A stretch of 64,000 bases of DNA from Antedon bifida (lineage: Eukaryota; Echinodermata; Crinoidea; Comatulida; Antedonidae). The stretch spans positions 4,575,501-4,639,500 of the forward strand of contig OY727100.1 of the NCBI GenBank assembly GCA_963402885.1, in the 5' to 3' direction. The notes beneath the pieces are model-generated. The model was not told the DNA's origin. It made no database searches and was given only the letters and a program-made list of their open reading frames with translations. Positions 32,888 to 44,259 of this stretch are shown here, piece after piece (the first letter of the stretch is position 1; each line of letters opens with the position of its first letter). Made by a program: the position numbers and the translations under genes.

Positions 32888-32893
32888 AATAAA
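32888..32893 (+). terminator. Polyadenylation signal of gene C
   Basis: AATAAA 120 bases after the stop codon, in a 3' flank unrelated to that of the other copies. Confidence 0.45.
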
Positions 32894-33474
32894 TACATTT
32901 ATTTTTAGCTATCAACATTCAATAGTACTACTGTGTTTTCTTTAGTGTCTACCCGAATTATTACTTTTTAATTGTAATTTTTTTAAATCCATAATTAAAA
33001 TTAGTTCAACGATAATGACCACTTGAAAATATTACGTAGAAATCAATGCATTTCGGAATTAAAACGTAGGCTTTTACATTGAGTAATAATGAAATATAAA
33101 CATTTTAATCAAATAAGAAAATAAACACATAAAGTTGTTAATTACAGTATTGCTATCTCACTGTTGTATCCGACTGTTAACAGGAAATGCCGCAAAATCA
33201 TGAGCATAAACTATTCCTAAAACCGATGGAATTAATAATAAACAATTTTACTTTGACAGAATCCGTTGTTTGTTAAAAGTCGGACGGAGCTTTTTGATTC
33301 GGATGATTGTATTTAGATATAGGATGTTAGATAAGACATTATAGACTGATATCTTAAAACGGAGGAATTAATTAGATAATAATTAATAATTCCTCCATGG
33401 TCTTAACAGGGAAAAGTGCATGCTTATTCTTAATTAGTGTATTTCATTATAACTTTTTCTTGTTTTAATTAATT

Positions 33475-33620
33475 TGTACTACTTAGTTTTGTTTTTTGTA
33501 TTGTATAATAATGATGGAGTAAGAGCAGTTTTCTGTTTGGGCTCATGCCTATTACATGCTCCTGGCAAGATGAAATGTAAATCGTACTTTTGCCGAATAA
33601 ATATTATTATTATTATTCAA
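33475..33620 (+). repeat. LINE 3' tail ending in (ATT)n
   Basis: The sequence TTTTGCCGAATAAATATT followed by ATT repeats is typical of CR1/L2-type 3' ends. No reverse transcriptase is attached. Confidence 0.5.
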
Positions 33621-33754
33621 TTAATGTTTTTCAGCGTTTCAACATGTCTGTTTGTGAGACACAATCAACATAGATAAACTTTACTCTTCTAGTAACAAAA
33701 CCGGGCATAATAAATTCGGAATGATAAATCGGTCCTTTAAATTCTAAAGAAGAT

Positions 33755-34070
33755 AGGTTTTAGAAAGTTATATAGCGCTTTTACAATCAACAGATGGTCC
33801 CAAAGCGCTTAAAAATAAAGATGGGAGAAAAAAAGACTCAAATTACAAAGAACAAAAAAGATGGGTTTTTAAAAGGCTTTTGAAAACTTCAAAGAAGGTG
33901 CATTTTAAATTGGATTAGGAAGATTGTTCCACAGTTGAGGAGCTGTAACTGCAAAGGCTCGATAATCGGCGACTACGTGGAATAAACAGTGTACAGCCTG
34001 TACTAGTAGTCGACCTAAGAGATCTTCATATAATTAAAGTGGAAATATATGGTGGTGATTTGTCATGAAG
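33755..34070. repeat. Degenerate dispersed repeat
   Basis: It starts with TATATAGCGCTTTTACAATC and AAAGCGCTTAAAAATAAAG, an inverted AGCGCTT pair of the kind common in marine animal repeats. The family is not identified. Confidence 0.3.
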
Positions 34071-35089
34071 TGATTTATATGCAATTAACATTAGTAGAAT
34101 ATAATTCATTGTTTAATTTAAGCCAGTGAAGTTTATGTAATTTTATTGATGTAATGTGAATATTGTAATACAGTACACTTACAAATCAGGATCTGCTTGA
34201 GAAAGAGCTACTAGGTTAAATCAAAGATGACGTAAATTATAATATAAAGATTGTTTGAAGTTATTAGATTACCAACATTAATGTATAGTCGTCATAGAGC
34301 TGATATGCTGATATGGTGTAGTATTCAAAAAAGTTGTGTAGTCTATATCGAGTTATATATGTAGGCATATTTATGCTTATAAATTAAAATTTCATCATGT
34401 AAGGATCGGATAAATGTAAGAAGAAATTTTTTTTCTTTTTTTTGGAGAGTTGTACTTTTGTGGAATGACCTTTCTGACTCGATAATGTTTGGGTTAACCA
34501 CCCATAGAAATTCACACCGTTTGAAAAATATGACATGATGACTTTAAGGAGCTTAATTTTCCAACAGTCCAAATCATTGATGACCACTACGAGGGACAAC
34601 AAGTAAACTAGTAGCCTAATAGGCCCTAGTTACTTTTAGACCTACTTGAAATTTTCCCAGCTGTGTGTTTAATGATTTAACGCCCTCTATAATGTTTGCG
34701 CTTAAGAATATTCCATTTTACTATGGGCCATGTACTGGAATTTAAAAATACCGATTTTTATATTTTTAAACAACGGGGCCTATGCCTAGTCTAGGTTTTA
34801 ATAGTGAGTTATGTTCCTTTTTGTACGTATACTAAAATTAAAAAAACTAAGAAAGTGCAATCTTCTTTTTGAGAAATTAAGTATTTTGGACGGTTCTATT
34901 TTGGTAAACAAAACTGAGATTGGAGCTGAGCACATGTTCATGTGCATCTCGGATCGTCTGCCTTTCATTGGTGTTTGTTGAATTAATTTTATTCTTTGTC
35001 AACTAGTGCACTAAACTCCTCTTTATGGTTATTGTAAGCTTGGAAAGGTATATTGTGAAGTGAACCTAATTTGTAGTTGTTTGATATAG

Positions 35090-35399
35090 GCCTAGCATGA
35101 TATTTACTAGCCCGGCGGCCTCCCTACTAACTAGCCTACTAACTAGGCCTAGAGCCTAGCCTAGGCCTAGGCTATATAGGCCTATAGTCTAGCCTACTAG
35201 GCCTAGGCCTACTTAGTTAGGAGCTAGACTAGAGGCCTAACTAGGCCTCTATCTAGTGTAGTACTACTAGTCTACTACTACTAGGCTAGGCCTAGTAACT
35301 AACTAGGCCTAGGAGTTAGGTTACAGGTAGTCTAAGTATTAGTAGGAGGTATAATAGAATAGATAGGCCTAGCCTCTAGCTAGGTAGGATGGATTAGGC
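35090..35399. repeat. Dense AGGCCTA/CTAG palindromic tract
   Basis: About 300 bases consist mostly of the words AGGCCTA, CTAGCC and CTAGTA and their complements in irregular order, e.g. GCCTAGGCCTAGGCTATATA. It is not a regular tandem repeat and is nearly strand-symmetric. Confidence 0.7.
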
Positions 35400-36059
35400 C
35401 AAGTTGAGCCGCCGCCAGAAAAACCTTATTTTCTATGAAATGCCAAATGCTAACTTTCGCAGGTGCTCGTTTCTTTTTAATAGAAGTTCTATTTATATTA
35501 GGGATATATTCAAAAAGGTAATATATAATATATTATAAAATATTTCAATTAATTAAAGAAATAATTATGAAAATCTGACTTATTATTATTTATATAGTTT
35601 CTGAAGATCGCCGAAAATGATTATTATTAGCAAAAAACGATGTAAACATGTTGACCCCTTTTAATTACATAAAATCATGTTTTTTAGTAAAATATGTTGT
35701 GTATTAACCTCATTCGAAGAATTTCAATACTTTATTAGCCTGAGAGACAACGTGAATTCACATGGTACATTACATGCGAGAAAAATATTATGGAGTGCAC
35801 TGAATTTTTGACTTGACAGATTAAAAACAATTAAATATTACGTTAAACTACTTTCCTTTGTTGTGTTGTTATGGCGGTTAAACCAACAAAATTGTAGTAT
35901 GTAGTTATATGTAATTTATTTTTATAACACAATAAACCTAAAGACCATGATGAACTTATGTACTACATACACATAGTACTTACTGTAATCACTAGACTAC
36001 GTGAAATGTCGTAAAAGACGAACTGGGCGTTTCATAGAAATCAACGGCGGCTCAACTTG
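35400..36059. mobile_element. 660-bp DNA element with TIRs
   Basis: CAAGTTGAGCCGCCG at the left matches the inverted right end, and both continue, after a short gap, into TTTCTATGAAA. There is no coding frame and no clear target duplication. Confidence 0.55.
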
Positions 36060-37543
36060 TCGGCGGCCCAACCAGTAAAGATAGGCGTAATAATATAAAA
36101 CGTGACATCATAGACCAGCACTAGTTCCCTTTCGCACACTCCTTTTATTTTAACTCTAACGGAACGAAAATATTGAACATGAACATCATGGAGTATGAAA
36201 AATTTGCAAACAGTGTGCGAGAAACACCTTTATTGTCAGACTAATCAATTCTCTCTGTAGTGTTTACCAATTTAAATTTTTCATATGGGAATTAAATTTT
36301 GGCCTTAACTGAGTAATGAAAGAATTTAGATATTTATATATTCATTTTTCCCCTCAACAGATAAAGTATCAATATACATAGCAAATACAATACTAACATA
36401 GATATTTCATATCATCCATCTGCTTAATATTTCTAGTTTTCTAAATATTAATAATAATATTTTTTGGTTTTTTTTTCAATCTGTTTATATATATCGTATT
36501 GTATACATATTTTTTCACATATAACCATTTAAAGACAAACAAAATTATCGCAATAGGATTTATTTTTGCAAAATGTAATTTATGACCTTAAAATAGACTG
36601 AAACATCTGAGTGTAAGCATATTTCCTCCATGCAGTTTATTTTCTGTAGTGAGCCCTCTATTAATTACGAAGTTTGATTTGGTATAAATGATGAGATGAG
36701 TGGAAAGCATAATATTATGATATACTATTTTGAATCTGAAATGTATGTATCATCAATCTCAATTATAGTAATGTAAAATTCTGTTCAGAATGTAAGATCT
36801 ATGAAATGTTCCTGTAAGGATCATCAGTAGCTAGAGAAGGGGTGGATGTTAAACTTAAGGGTAGGTGGGAAAAGAATAAAATCATGCACTTTTAGGTACA
36901 GATAGAGGGAATAGGAATTGAATCATTGATTTAATATTTGATACATTTTTTTTATGATTACATATGCCAACATCTGAAGTAAAAAAAAAAACGGGAGGTG
37001 GTGTTTTTTTTAGGTCAACAGTGTCCTCTATCAATGAGTGGTAAGAAGGAGTGCAGTGTGTGACGTCACAAGCAGTGGTGGCTATGTGAGGGAAATCCCC
37101 TTTCCGTTGATTATTATTATTATTAGATGGTCATACAATGGATTAAATATTGTAAATTTGCTTGTGTGTAAGCCTTTTTGTTATATTTTAATGCAGAAAA
37201 CCACACAAAATTCAGTTATCTTTGTTGTAAACGATAGAATTTAAATTACATTTAATGTACACTGGACCTACGGTTTATAGTCATTATCTAAAAAGACTCG
37301 TTCTTCCACCAGAACCATGGAGTGATTGAGTCTCTAACCCTTTCCGATGTTATGGCTATGTAATTACGGTTGCACTGTCTTAACCGCTCAGCCGCTCACT
37401 CGCTCTTGCGTATAAGCCGACACTTTCAATTTTCCTTGTGGAAAATTAGCTTAATAGTTACCTTCCTGCTGCATCAAACTTTCTTTCCAAGAAGCCAATC
37501 TACAGCTGTCGGCAAGATGTTTTCTTCATTTCTCCTGAAATTA
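36060..37543. other. Intergenic DNA, no gene seen
   Basis: Only repeat traces: 36520-36600 (ACCATTTAAAGACAAAC, TTATCGCAATAGGA) resembles the interior of the TTAA element at 23139-23764. A TGACGTCA site near 37061 stands alone. Confidence 0.45.
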
Positions 37544-38196
37544 CCGTACTGACGCAGGTATAAGCCCACCCTCCTTGAACATGAAATCACGTCAAGTTTG
37601 GTGGGTGGGCTTATACCCGAGGATCCAAAAATGCAGATCGTCAAAAACAGCACATGTACTGTGTATTCAATCATGGACATTCCTTCTCTGAAACCACCAT
37701 GCAAGCGCCCTCACGAGGTGTTGCAACGTGTACGACGTTGCCTAATACATGAGGTGTAGAGTGTCGGAAAATTAAGCTTATAGTTCATGTAATTTATCGT
37801 AGAATATCTTATTTAAAACATCATATGAACAAGAATTTATCAAGTATACAATGTTCGTTAGATAGAAATGTACCAAAGAAATTTAATAAGCTTGTTTATG
37901 GCAGCCGATACCAAATAGGGGTTTTCCGTTTTGGCGACTTGTGATTCGAGCGTCGTGTGTGAAGCGATCTTCGACCGCGATGGAGTGTAAACAAAACAGG
38001 ACCGCTAGGCCTCATATGGCCTAGCGTATATTACCCTAGCGTATATTATTAGCCTAGCTTGGTTATGATCAAAGGTAGGTGTGCGGTGTATGGACGTCGC
38101 CAAATGCAAAATAATGTATTACGGCACACACTTTAGATCTTTGAATTAATGGGTGGGCTTATACCTGAGTATGAGCTTATACCCGCGTCAGTACGG
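37544..38196. mobile_element. 653-bp TA-flanked TIR element
   Basis: CCGTACTGACGC with GGTATAAGC is inverted at both ends and flanked by TA. Internal inverted copies of GGTGGGCTTATACC lie near 37600 and 38155. No transposase. Confidence 0.7.
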
Positions 38197-38309
38197 TAGT
38201 GGCACTGAAGTTTATCAAAACTTTAAGATATTCAGCATGATACTATATTTCTACAAATTAATTTATATACATTAGAAGCACTCCATTCTACATGCTTTAA
38301 AAAATTGTG

Positions 38310-38460
38310 TAAAATAAGAGAAATGCCTTATAGGTAAAATAAGAGAAAGAACTTGTGGGTAAAAAAATGAAAGAAAGGCCTTGTGGGTAAAATAAAAGAA
38401 AGCTCTTATGGGTAATAACAGAAAGGCCTTATGTTGGTAAAATAAGAGAAAAACCTTAAT
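38310..38460. repeat. Imperfect tandem repeat, about 25-35 bp
   Basis: Five or so variants of AAAATAAGAGAAAGGCCTTA with TGGGTA. Confidence 0.6.
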
Positions 38461-39897
38461 ACACAGTTTTGTTTTTTTTATTAGTTTCCCACAAATAATA
38501 CATATATTTTCTTAATAAATCTTTAAATATTTAATATTGATTCCAAAATTCCATTTTGTTGGCTCTATTTCTTGCTAATTACTCTCCTTCCCTCCTATCG
38601 TAGCTGGTGCCACTAATAAAAGGCCTAGATGCTTTATGTGAATATTACATTATTAGTATGCTACATTTGCATTTAATACATCATTTATATTCATTCAAAA
38701 ATGATCAATGCCACCTTTGGGATTTTATTATTATTGCCTATTTAAAATATGGTGATGTGAAAACTATTAAAGTGTCATATTAAAATTGTAGTACAATGTT
38801 TGAGCCAAGGCAGTGATGTTTATTACTCCAGCATTTGAATTGCACCGGCCGCATTTGAATTGCACCCAAGGTGTTCCTACAGTACTTCCTTTGCCAAAAT
38901 TGCAAGTTTTCTCTTTTGGTACCCATACATTCAATTCATTGGTTATATGTCCTAATTGCTTGCCAGAAAAAAATGAAAAAACACTGTTGACCATAACCCT
39001 CAAACAAGTCTCCTTTAAAAGTTTTGGCCTAGCAATGATGTGGGATCAGCAGTGCTTAACTTACTGTATGACATCCTTTATAACCATTGATACCTACAGT
39101 AGCCAACAGGCACATTACATCTAACAGCATAGGCTAGTAAGACTAAACACCATCCATACCCCTCCCCCCAAGTGCTCCATCTCCCCTCCCCATTTTGCGT
39201 AAAGATAAAAAAATCTCTCTAAAAAAATCCCGGCTACAGACTTGATTTTTACTCTTCACTATTATTACATTTCTGTTGCATATGGGATTGTGAACTGTAA
39301 AATAATGATTGCATTGTACTTTAAATCAACACTTTATATTTGAATCTGATGGCCATTCCAGCATCCTCGCCCAAAGTACTATTAGGATGATGAGCTATTG
39401 TACTTTTCTTTCTAGATTTATTATTTCTTGAATCAAATCCTTTTCATAGAATTAGTATAACTGACTGCAATTTCTAAGGTCAATTGTGAATCTACTTGAT
39501 GAGGGAAAGAGACGCTAGTGGCAGTAAGGATTTAGGTAGGCCATAAAGCGTTATTATAAGTAATCATCATTTCTTTATGAGCTTTTCAATCAAATATAAG
39601 GAAGTGAGTTTGAATGCAGATCACTAATGCTAATGTTGAGTAATTAATTAGCCATCAATGTGTAGTAAACATACTGTTATCCATTTTATTCCATTATATT
39701 GCATCTACTGCATTAACTATATTTTATTGCTGCAATAATGTAGATTTTAGTTTGTTTCAAAGTTTATGAGGGTTAGGGCAATAACACTAACATCATGTGG
39801 GATTTATCTTTTAAAGAAAAACATGCTAAATAATTGCCTTAAACAGGTTAAAGGGTTAACAAACATTATTGCTGAAATGCCCGGCATCAATCCAGTA
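38461..39897. other. Intergenic DNA, no gene seen
   Basis: AT-rich, with a C-rich stretch at 39150-39200. Short frames here lack splice sites or recognisable domains. Confidence 0.4.
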
Positions 39898-40277
39898 CAG
39901 TAGAACCTTCATTTTACGTACGGTACATGACCGAAAGGCGTACGTACAACATGGGATTCATAAAATCCAAGTTGACCTTAAATTGACCCCAAATACGTAG
40001 ATCGTAGCTAAAAAGGCTGCTATGTTTGCCTACTATACAGCATGCAGGTGGTCACTAGCTAGGCCTTGCCTCTATCAATAAAAACAGTCACTGCTGTAGG
40101 GAGAATGCACGTGTGTAGCCTCACACAGCAGAGTTCCTCACACAACAGCCATGGCTTTGTGCGTTGTTGTTAAATTCCGCCCTCATTGTAAGAAAATGAT
40201 GACGTCATCGGTTATTTTAAGCGTACCTAAAATCAAGGGAATGTAAAACCAGGGTACGTAAAACAGAGGCTCTACTG
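39898..40277. mobile_element. 380-bp pogo/Tigger-like MITE
   Basis: The left end CAGTAGAACCTTCATTTTAC and the inverted right end CAGTAGAGCCTCTGTTTTAC are flanked by TA on both sides. The CAGTAGAACCT terminus with a TA target is typical of pogo/Tigger-like elements. Confidence 0.7.
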
Positions 40278-41299
40278 TATTGGGTGAATTTCCCATTCTT
40301 CTGGACATTTTTGGGAGAGCTTTACTACATTACACTGTTATAATATTGTACTGACATAATAGGGAGAATTTGATTTTGTGAAATCATATTGAGGTACTAT
40401 CTGCATTCATTGACTTTAATTTGGCAATTTCTTGTCAAGTCCTCAGGACCTTGGATTGGATTCTGGATCTTTATTGGTATATGATCGTCGTGTACAAATA
40501 AAAAAATTTACAGACGACAATGGATAATTTGCATTAAATCCTAGGTCCAGTCCTAGCCTGTACAAAATAACAACATTTATTTCATCAAAGTAAAATAAAA
40601 TACTGTACAAAAACTATACAATGATTGATATTAAATGACCTATTTTGATGCTCGTCTTTACACAGCCCCTTTCAAAACTAAACTCAAACATTTACAATCT
40701 TATTTTAATGTTTACCTGGACGAGAAACACTAATAATATTAAGATTCCTAACAAAAATGAAAGTTAAGAATATTTTGGTTTTTGTATTGCCTTCTGAGGC
40801 CCATTTCCGCTACCAAAAATATTGTATTTAATATACTGTACATTTATTATTATGTTATATTATTATTATATTATAGTTTTATTTTGCCAGCAGATACAGG
40901 TGCTGTCATTTGAAGAAAATATAGCTAGATGATACTGATAATATAACCACGGATAATATATAAACAACTAATCTGAAATTTGAAATACCTTGCATTTTAA
41001 TATGTCTGGCATAAATTTCACGTTTCATAACTTAACCCAACAAATTCATGCTTGTGTAACCATGTGCAAATCCATGCATAATTCATGAGATATAAATTTA
41101 TACAAGTTGAGTCACACACACTAAACTGTATCGCTTTAGAACCGTACATTCAGATAGAAGTTATTAGAAATCAAGAAACTAGAACAGCGTGATTGGTTAA
41201 GAAAGAAGCTTATGAATAATGCATGAAGCAGTGATGAACGTGCTCTTGTATGGGTTTGTCTTGATTACATAGCTTTGTGCATGTGGTACTGTGTTTCTG

Positions 41300-41476
41300 T
41301 ATAAAATGATCTCTCTTCACACAAACACAGGAATATTAATATACAGTCGATTACGAGAAGAAGTAGGCCTATATACTTGTGTGACCATCACGCAACAACG
41401 TTGAACGATTTCAATTATCGACCAAGGCAACAATACGTGAAGACGCTTGTTTCATTTGCATCATTTTATTATCACA
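41300..41476 (+). promoter_or_regulatory. Candidate promoter and leader exon of the 51.7-kb gene
   Basis: TATAAAA at 41300-41306 is preceded by an inverted CCAAT-like GATTGGTT (41192) and an ATGAATAATGCATGA element. About 30 bases downstream a leader would begin, and ATCACA|GTGAGT at 41476 is a good donor. The next good acceptor with an in-frame ATG on this strand is at 51685. The link across 10 kb is inference. Confidence 0.35.
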
Positions 41477-42091
41477 GTGAGTATCTTCAATAGCTATTTA
41501 ATTTAATTATTATACAGTACTATATTAGTATGGCTATTTCATTGTACCTGACATAAACACAAATTCTGTGTATACTGAGTTACCTGTTGTTGATAGTACA
41601 TAGGGAAAAACAAGGAAAAGATAACATTGTTAGTTCATCATTAGAGAGTTCCATGCTTTAGATTCGAGATACTCATTGAAACTCTAAAGTCGATATTAGT
41701 AGATGCAGCTTATGTCTTCAAGTTTTGCATGCTTTTATCTTTATTCTTGGACACTATTGTTGGGGTTAGGCGTACTGTGTTTGTACAACCTATGAAATGA
41801 TTTCCTAGCAATTTTCTTGTGTTAATTGAAATACTATTTTTAAAACGTTAAAACACCTGTTGATCTTGGTTTGCTTGATTTTAGACATCACTAGGATCGT
41901 TGGATGTGGGTGTGAAAGATTTTTTGGTTATTTAGGTTAGTGCCTCTCAAAACTTTCATGGTAATAATGTCTACACACAGCCAGTAAGAAAATGAGTGGA
42001 TCGTGAAAATAATGCTAAAGCCCTTCGCAAACTCCAGCAGTGACCTATGTATACCTATACTTTGCATTAAAGATATTCCATGCCTTTTTTT

Positions 42092-42455
42092 CATAAGCCT
42101 AGCTAGTAGTAGGCCAAAATGTCATAAGCCTAACTAGTAGTAGTAGACCCAAATATCCTAAGCCTAACTAGTAGGAATAACTAGTAGTAGTAGGCCCAAA
42201 TGTCATAAGCCTAACTAGTAGTAGTAGGCCAAAATGTCATAAGCCTAACTAGTAGTAGTAGACCCAAATATCCTAAGCCTAACTAGTAGGAATAACTAGT
42301 AGTAGTAGGCCCAAATGTCATAAGCCTAACTAGTAGTAGTAGGCCCAAATGTCCTAGCCTAACTAGTAGGTAGGCCCAAATGTCCTAAGCCTAACTAGTA
42401 GTAGTAGGCCCAAATGTCCTAAGCCTAACTAGTAGTAGTAGCTCCAAATGTCCAG
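42092..42455 (+). repeat. 34-bp minisatellite
   Basis: About ten copies of a unit containing AAGCCTAACTAGTAGTAGTA and GGCCCAAATGTC, including a higher-order duplication of a two-unit block with TAGTAGGAATAACTAGTAG (42155-42185 and 42275-42305). Confidence 0.8.
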
Positions 42456-42832
42456 CTATGTCTGTTTCTTCAATCAGCAATAACCACATATTTTTTTCAT
42501 TAATCCTTGCTTTGTTTTACGATTCTACAACACAACAACAAATTAGCTCTCTTCTCTTGCCCTAATATTTCACGGTCTTCTTCGGTATAGTCGAGACTAA
42601 ACTAAACTCTTAAATGTGCGTGATTGTGAAAGTAAATGGAACGTTATTCAGGCTGAGCTCCAATGAGCATGCACAGATTTCTAGCAGACCGACCGTGTTG
42701 TATGAAAAAACGGTGCCTCATAGTCTATCAGTGAAACCTTATAGCTCCATAGTAACAGAAAACATTTCATGTATAATAGCAATTCTGACCGTAATTCCAA
42801 TTTTGATTTGAAAAGTGAACAATCACTTATTA

Positions 42833-42994
42833 AGCTCTGTCTACACTATCAAACTACTGTAGTTTGACAAAATGTGTGATGTGCCCAAATATGGGAGTGC
42901 CATGCCCAAATAAGTGGTGATATGACATCATCATGTCCATATATGGGCACATCATATTTTTTTGTCACGTAAAGTTTGATAGTGTAGACAGAGC
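42833..42994. mobile_element. TA-type MITE, copy 1
   Basis: Ends AGCTCTGTCTACACTATC and the inverted GATAGTGTAGACAGAGC. Same family as 51451-51607, in the opposite orientation. Confidence 0.8.
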
Positions 42995-43956
42995 AAAATA
43001 TTTATTATTATAGAATAATAACACATTATAGTGACCAATCTATAAACTCACGATACTTGTGATTGATTGGATGCTGAGTAATTATAAATCAATTAATTCC
43101 CTCAACATTCAACATGCTGTCATAAAAATTTTTAAATTTTCAATTTTATTTTTTGTGTTGATATTCACCAAATTTTCTGTACTGTATCTCTACATTATTA
43201 TGGGATCATTGTATGCCAGTATCATAGCGAAATTCTGTAATACTGTGTCACATGTACTACATGTGACACTTGTATTATGTTACAATAGGCTTATGGCCTA
43301 TGATACAGGTGTCAGATGTGATACATATCAGACACGGTATCACAGAAGCTGCATATGATACTGTAAAATGTATAGATAATAGTTTTAATAGAGATGAATA
43401 CATTTTTCATGTTACAGTGTTTTTATATTTTTTTACCGGTTTAATTTGATTATTAGTAAATGTTATTGTATTTAATTTGAAATGATATATTGATTTGAAT
43501 TGATTTTTGATTGATTAATATAAGGCTATAGTTTGATATCATCCATTTTGGCTAGTAGTGCTGTACAATAAATTGATTACCAAAATCAATCATATGAAAT
43601 GCCAAAATATGAATTACCTTTCCTCCCTTGGGACTAAATCTTAAAGCAACTAATTACGCACTGCAGATGCCCAGAAGTTTTGACATCAATCTTCAGGTAA
43701 CCATTTGTACTCCTGTGCGAGTGTCATAAATGAGTAAATCGAGGGTAAAAGTATAATAAAAAATGAAAAAAATTCAACTTCACATCTTAGCGTACTTCAC
43801 TGGGAACCAATTGAAATGAAAACTCTAGGCAATTACTGTGGTATGCGTACTCTTTTGATGAGATTTGAATGAGATCATTATTGGTTAATTTTTCTTGAGC
43901 AAAATTAGTTAAACCCGTTTCCACAGGAACTTTTTCGGTTAATTTTTATCGGTTAA
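42995..43956. other. Intronic or intergenic AT-rich DNA
   Basis: No gene seen. A near-perfect palindrome GTGTCACATGTACTACATGT with GACAC lies at 43245-43269. Confidence 0.4.
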
Positions 43957-44259
43957 AGATGTATTGTCCCCCTGATCAAAAAAAATTATTTACACTTTTG
44001 TTGTTGACGCCATTTTAATGTCACATAATAGTTATCCACTTTTACTAAAATTGGATCTAAACTAAATTTATTTACATGAAAAAGCTGTAATTTAAAGCAA
44101 AAAAATAGTAAAATTGGCTTCCAGCCAATGGATTTTTGGTTCAATTTATTATATCATTTTATAAGTGAAACATTTTTTTTTTTTCTACAGAAGTAATTAA
44201 TTTGATTAAAACTACAAAATTAATTTTCATTTTTCATGATTTTGGGGGACAATATATCT
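43957..44259. mobile_element. TTAA-type MITE, copy 1
   Basis: The left end AGATGTATTGTCCCCC after TTAA and the inverted right end GGGGGACAATATATCT match the copy at 56294-56638, which is in the opposite orientation. The right TTAA has changed to TTTT. Confidence 0.7.

Larger units (their letters stand above)
32900..35090. other. Intergenic DNA with retroelement traces
   Basis: No gene recognised. It contains an imperfect palindrome GGAGGAATTAATTA / TAATTCCTCC at 33361-33397, a LINE tail at 33475-33620 and a degenerate repeat at 33755-34070. Confidence 0.5.

Noticed and set aside
42092..42455. CRISPR array
   Set aside because: Direct tandem units without unique spacers, in a spliced eukaryotic genome; it is a minisatellite.
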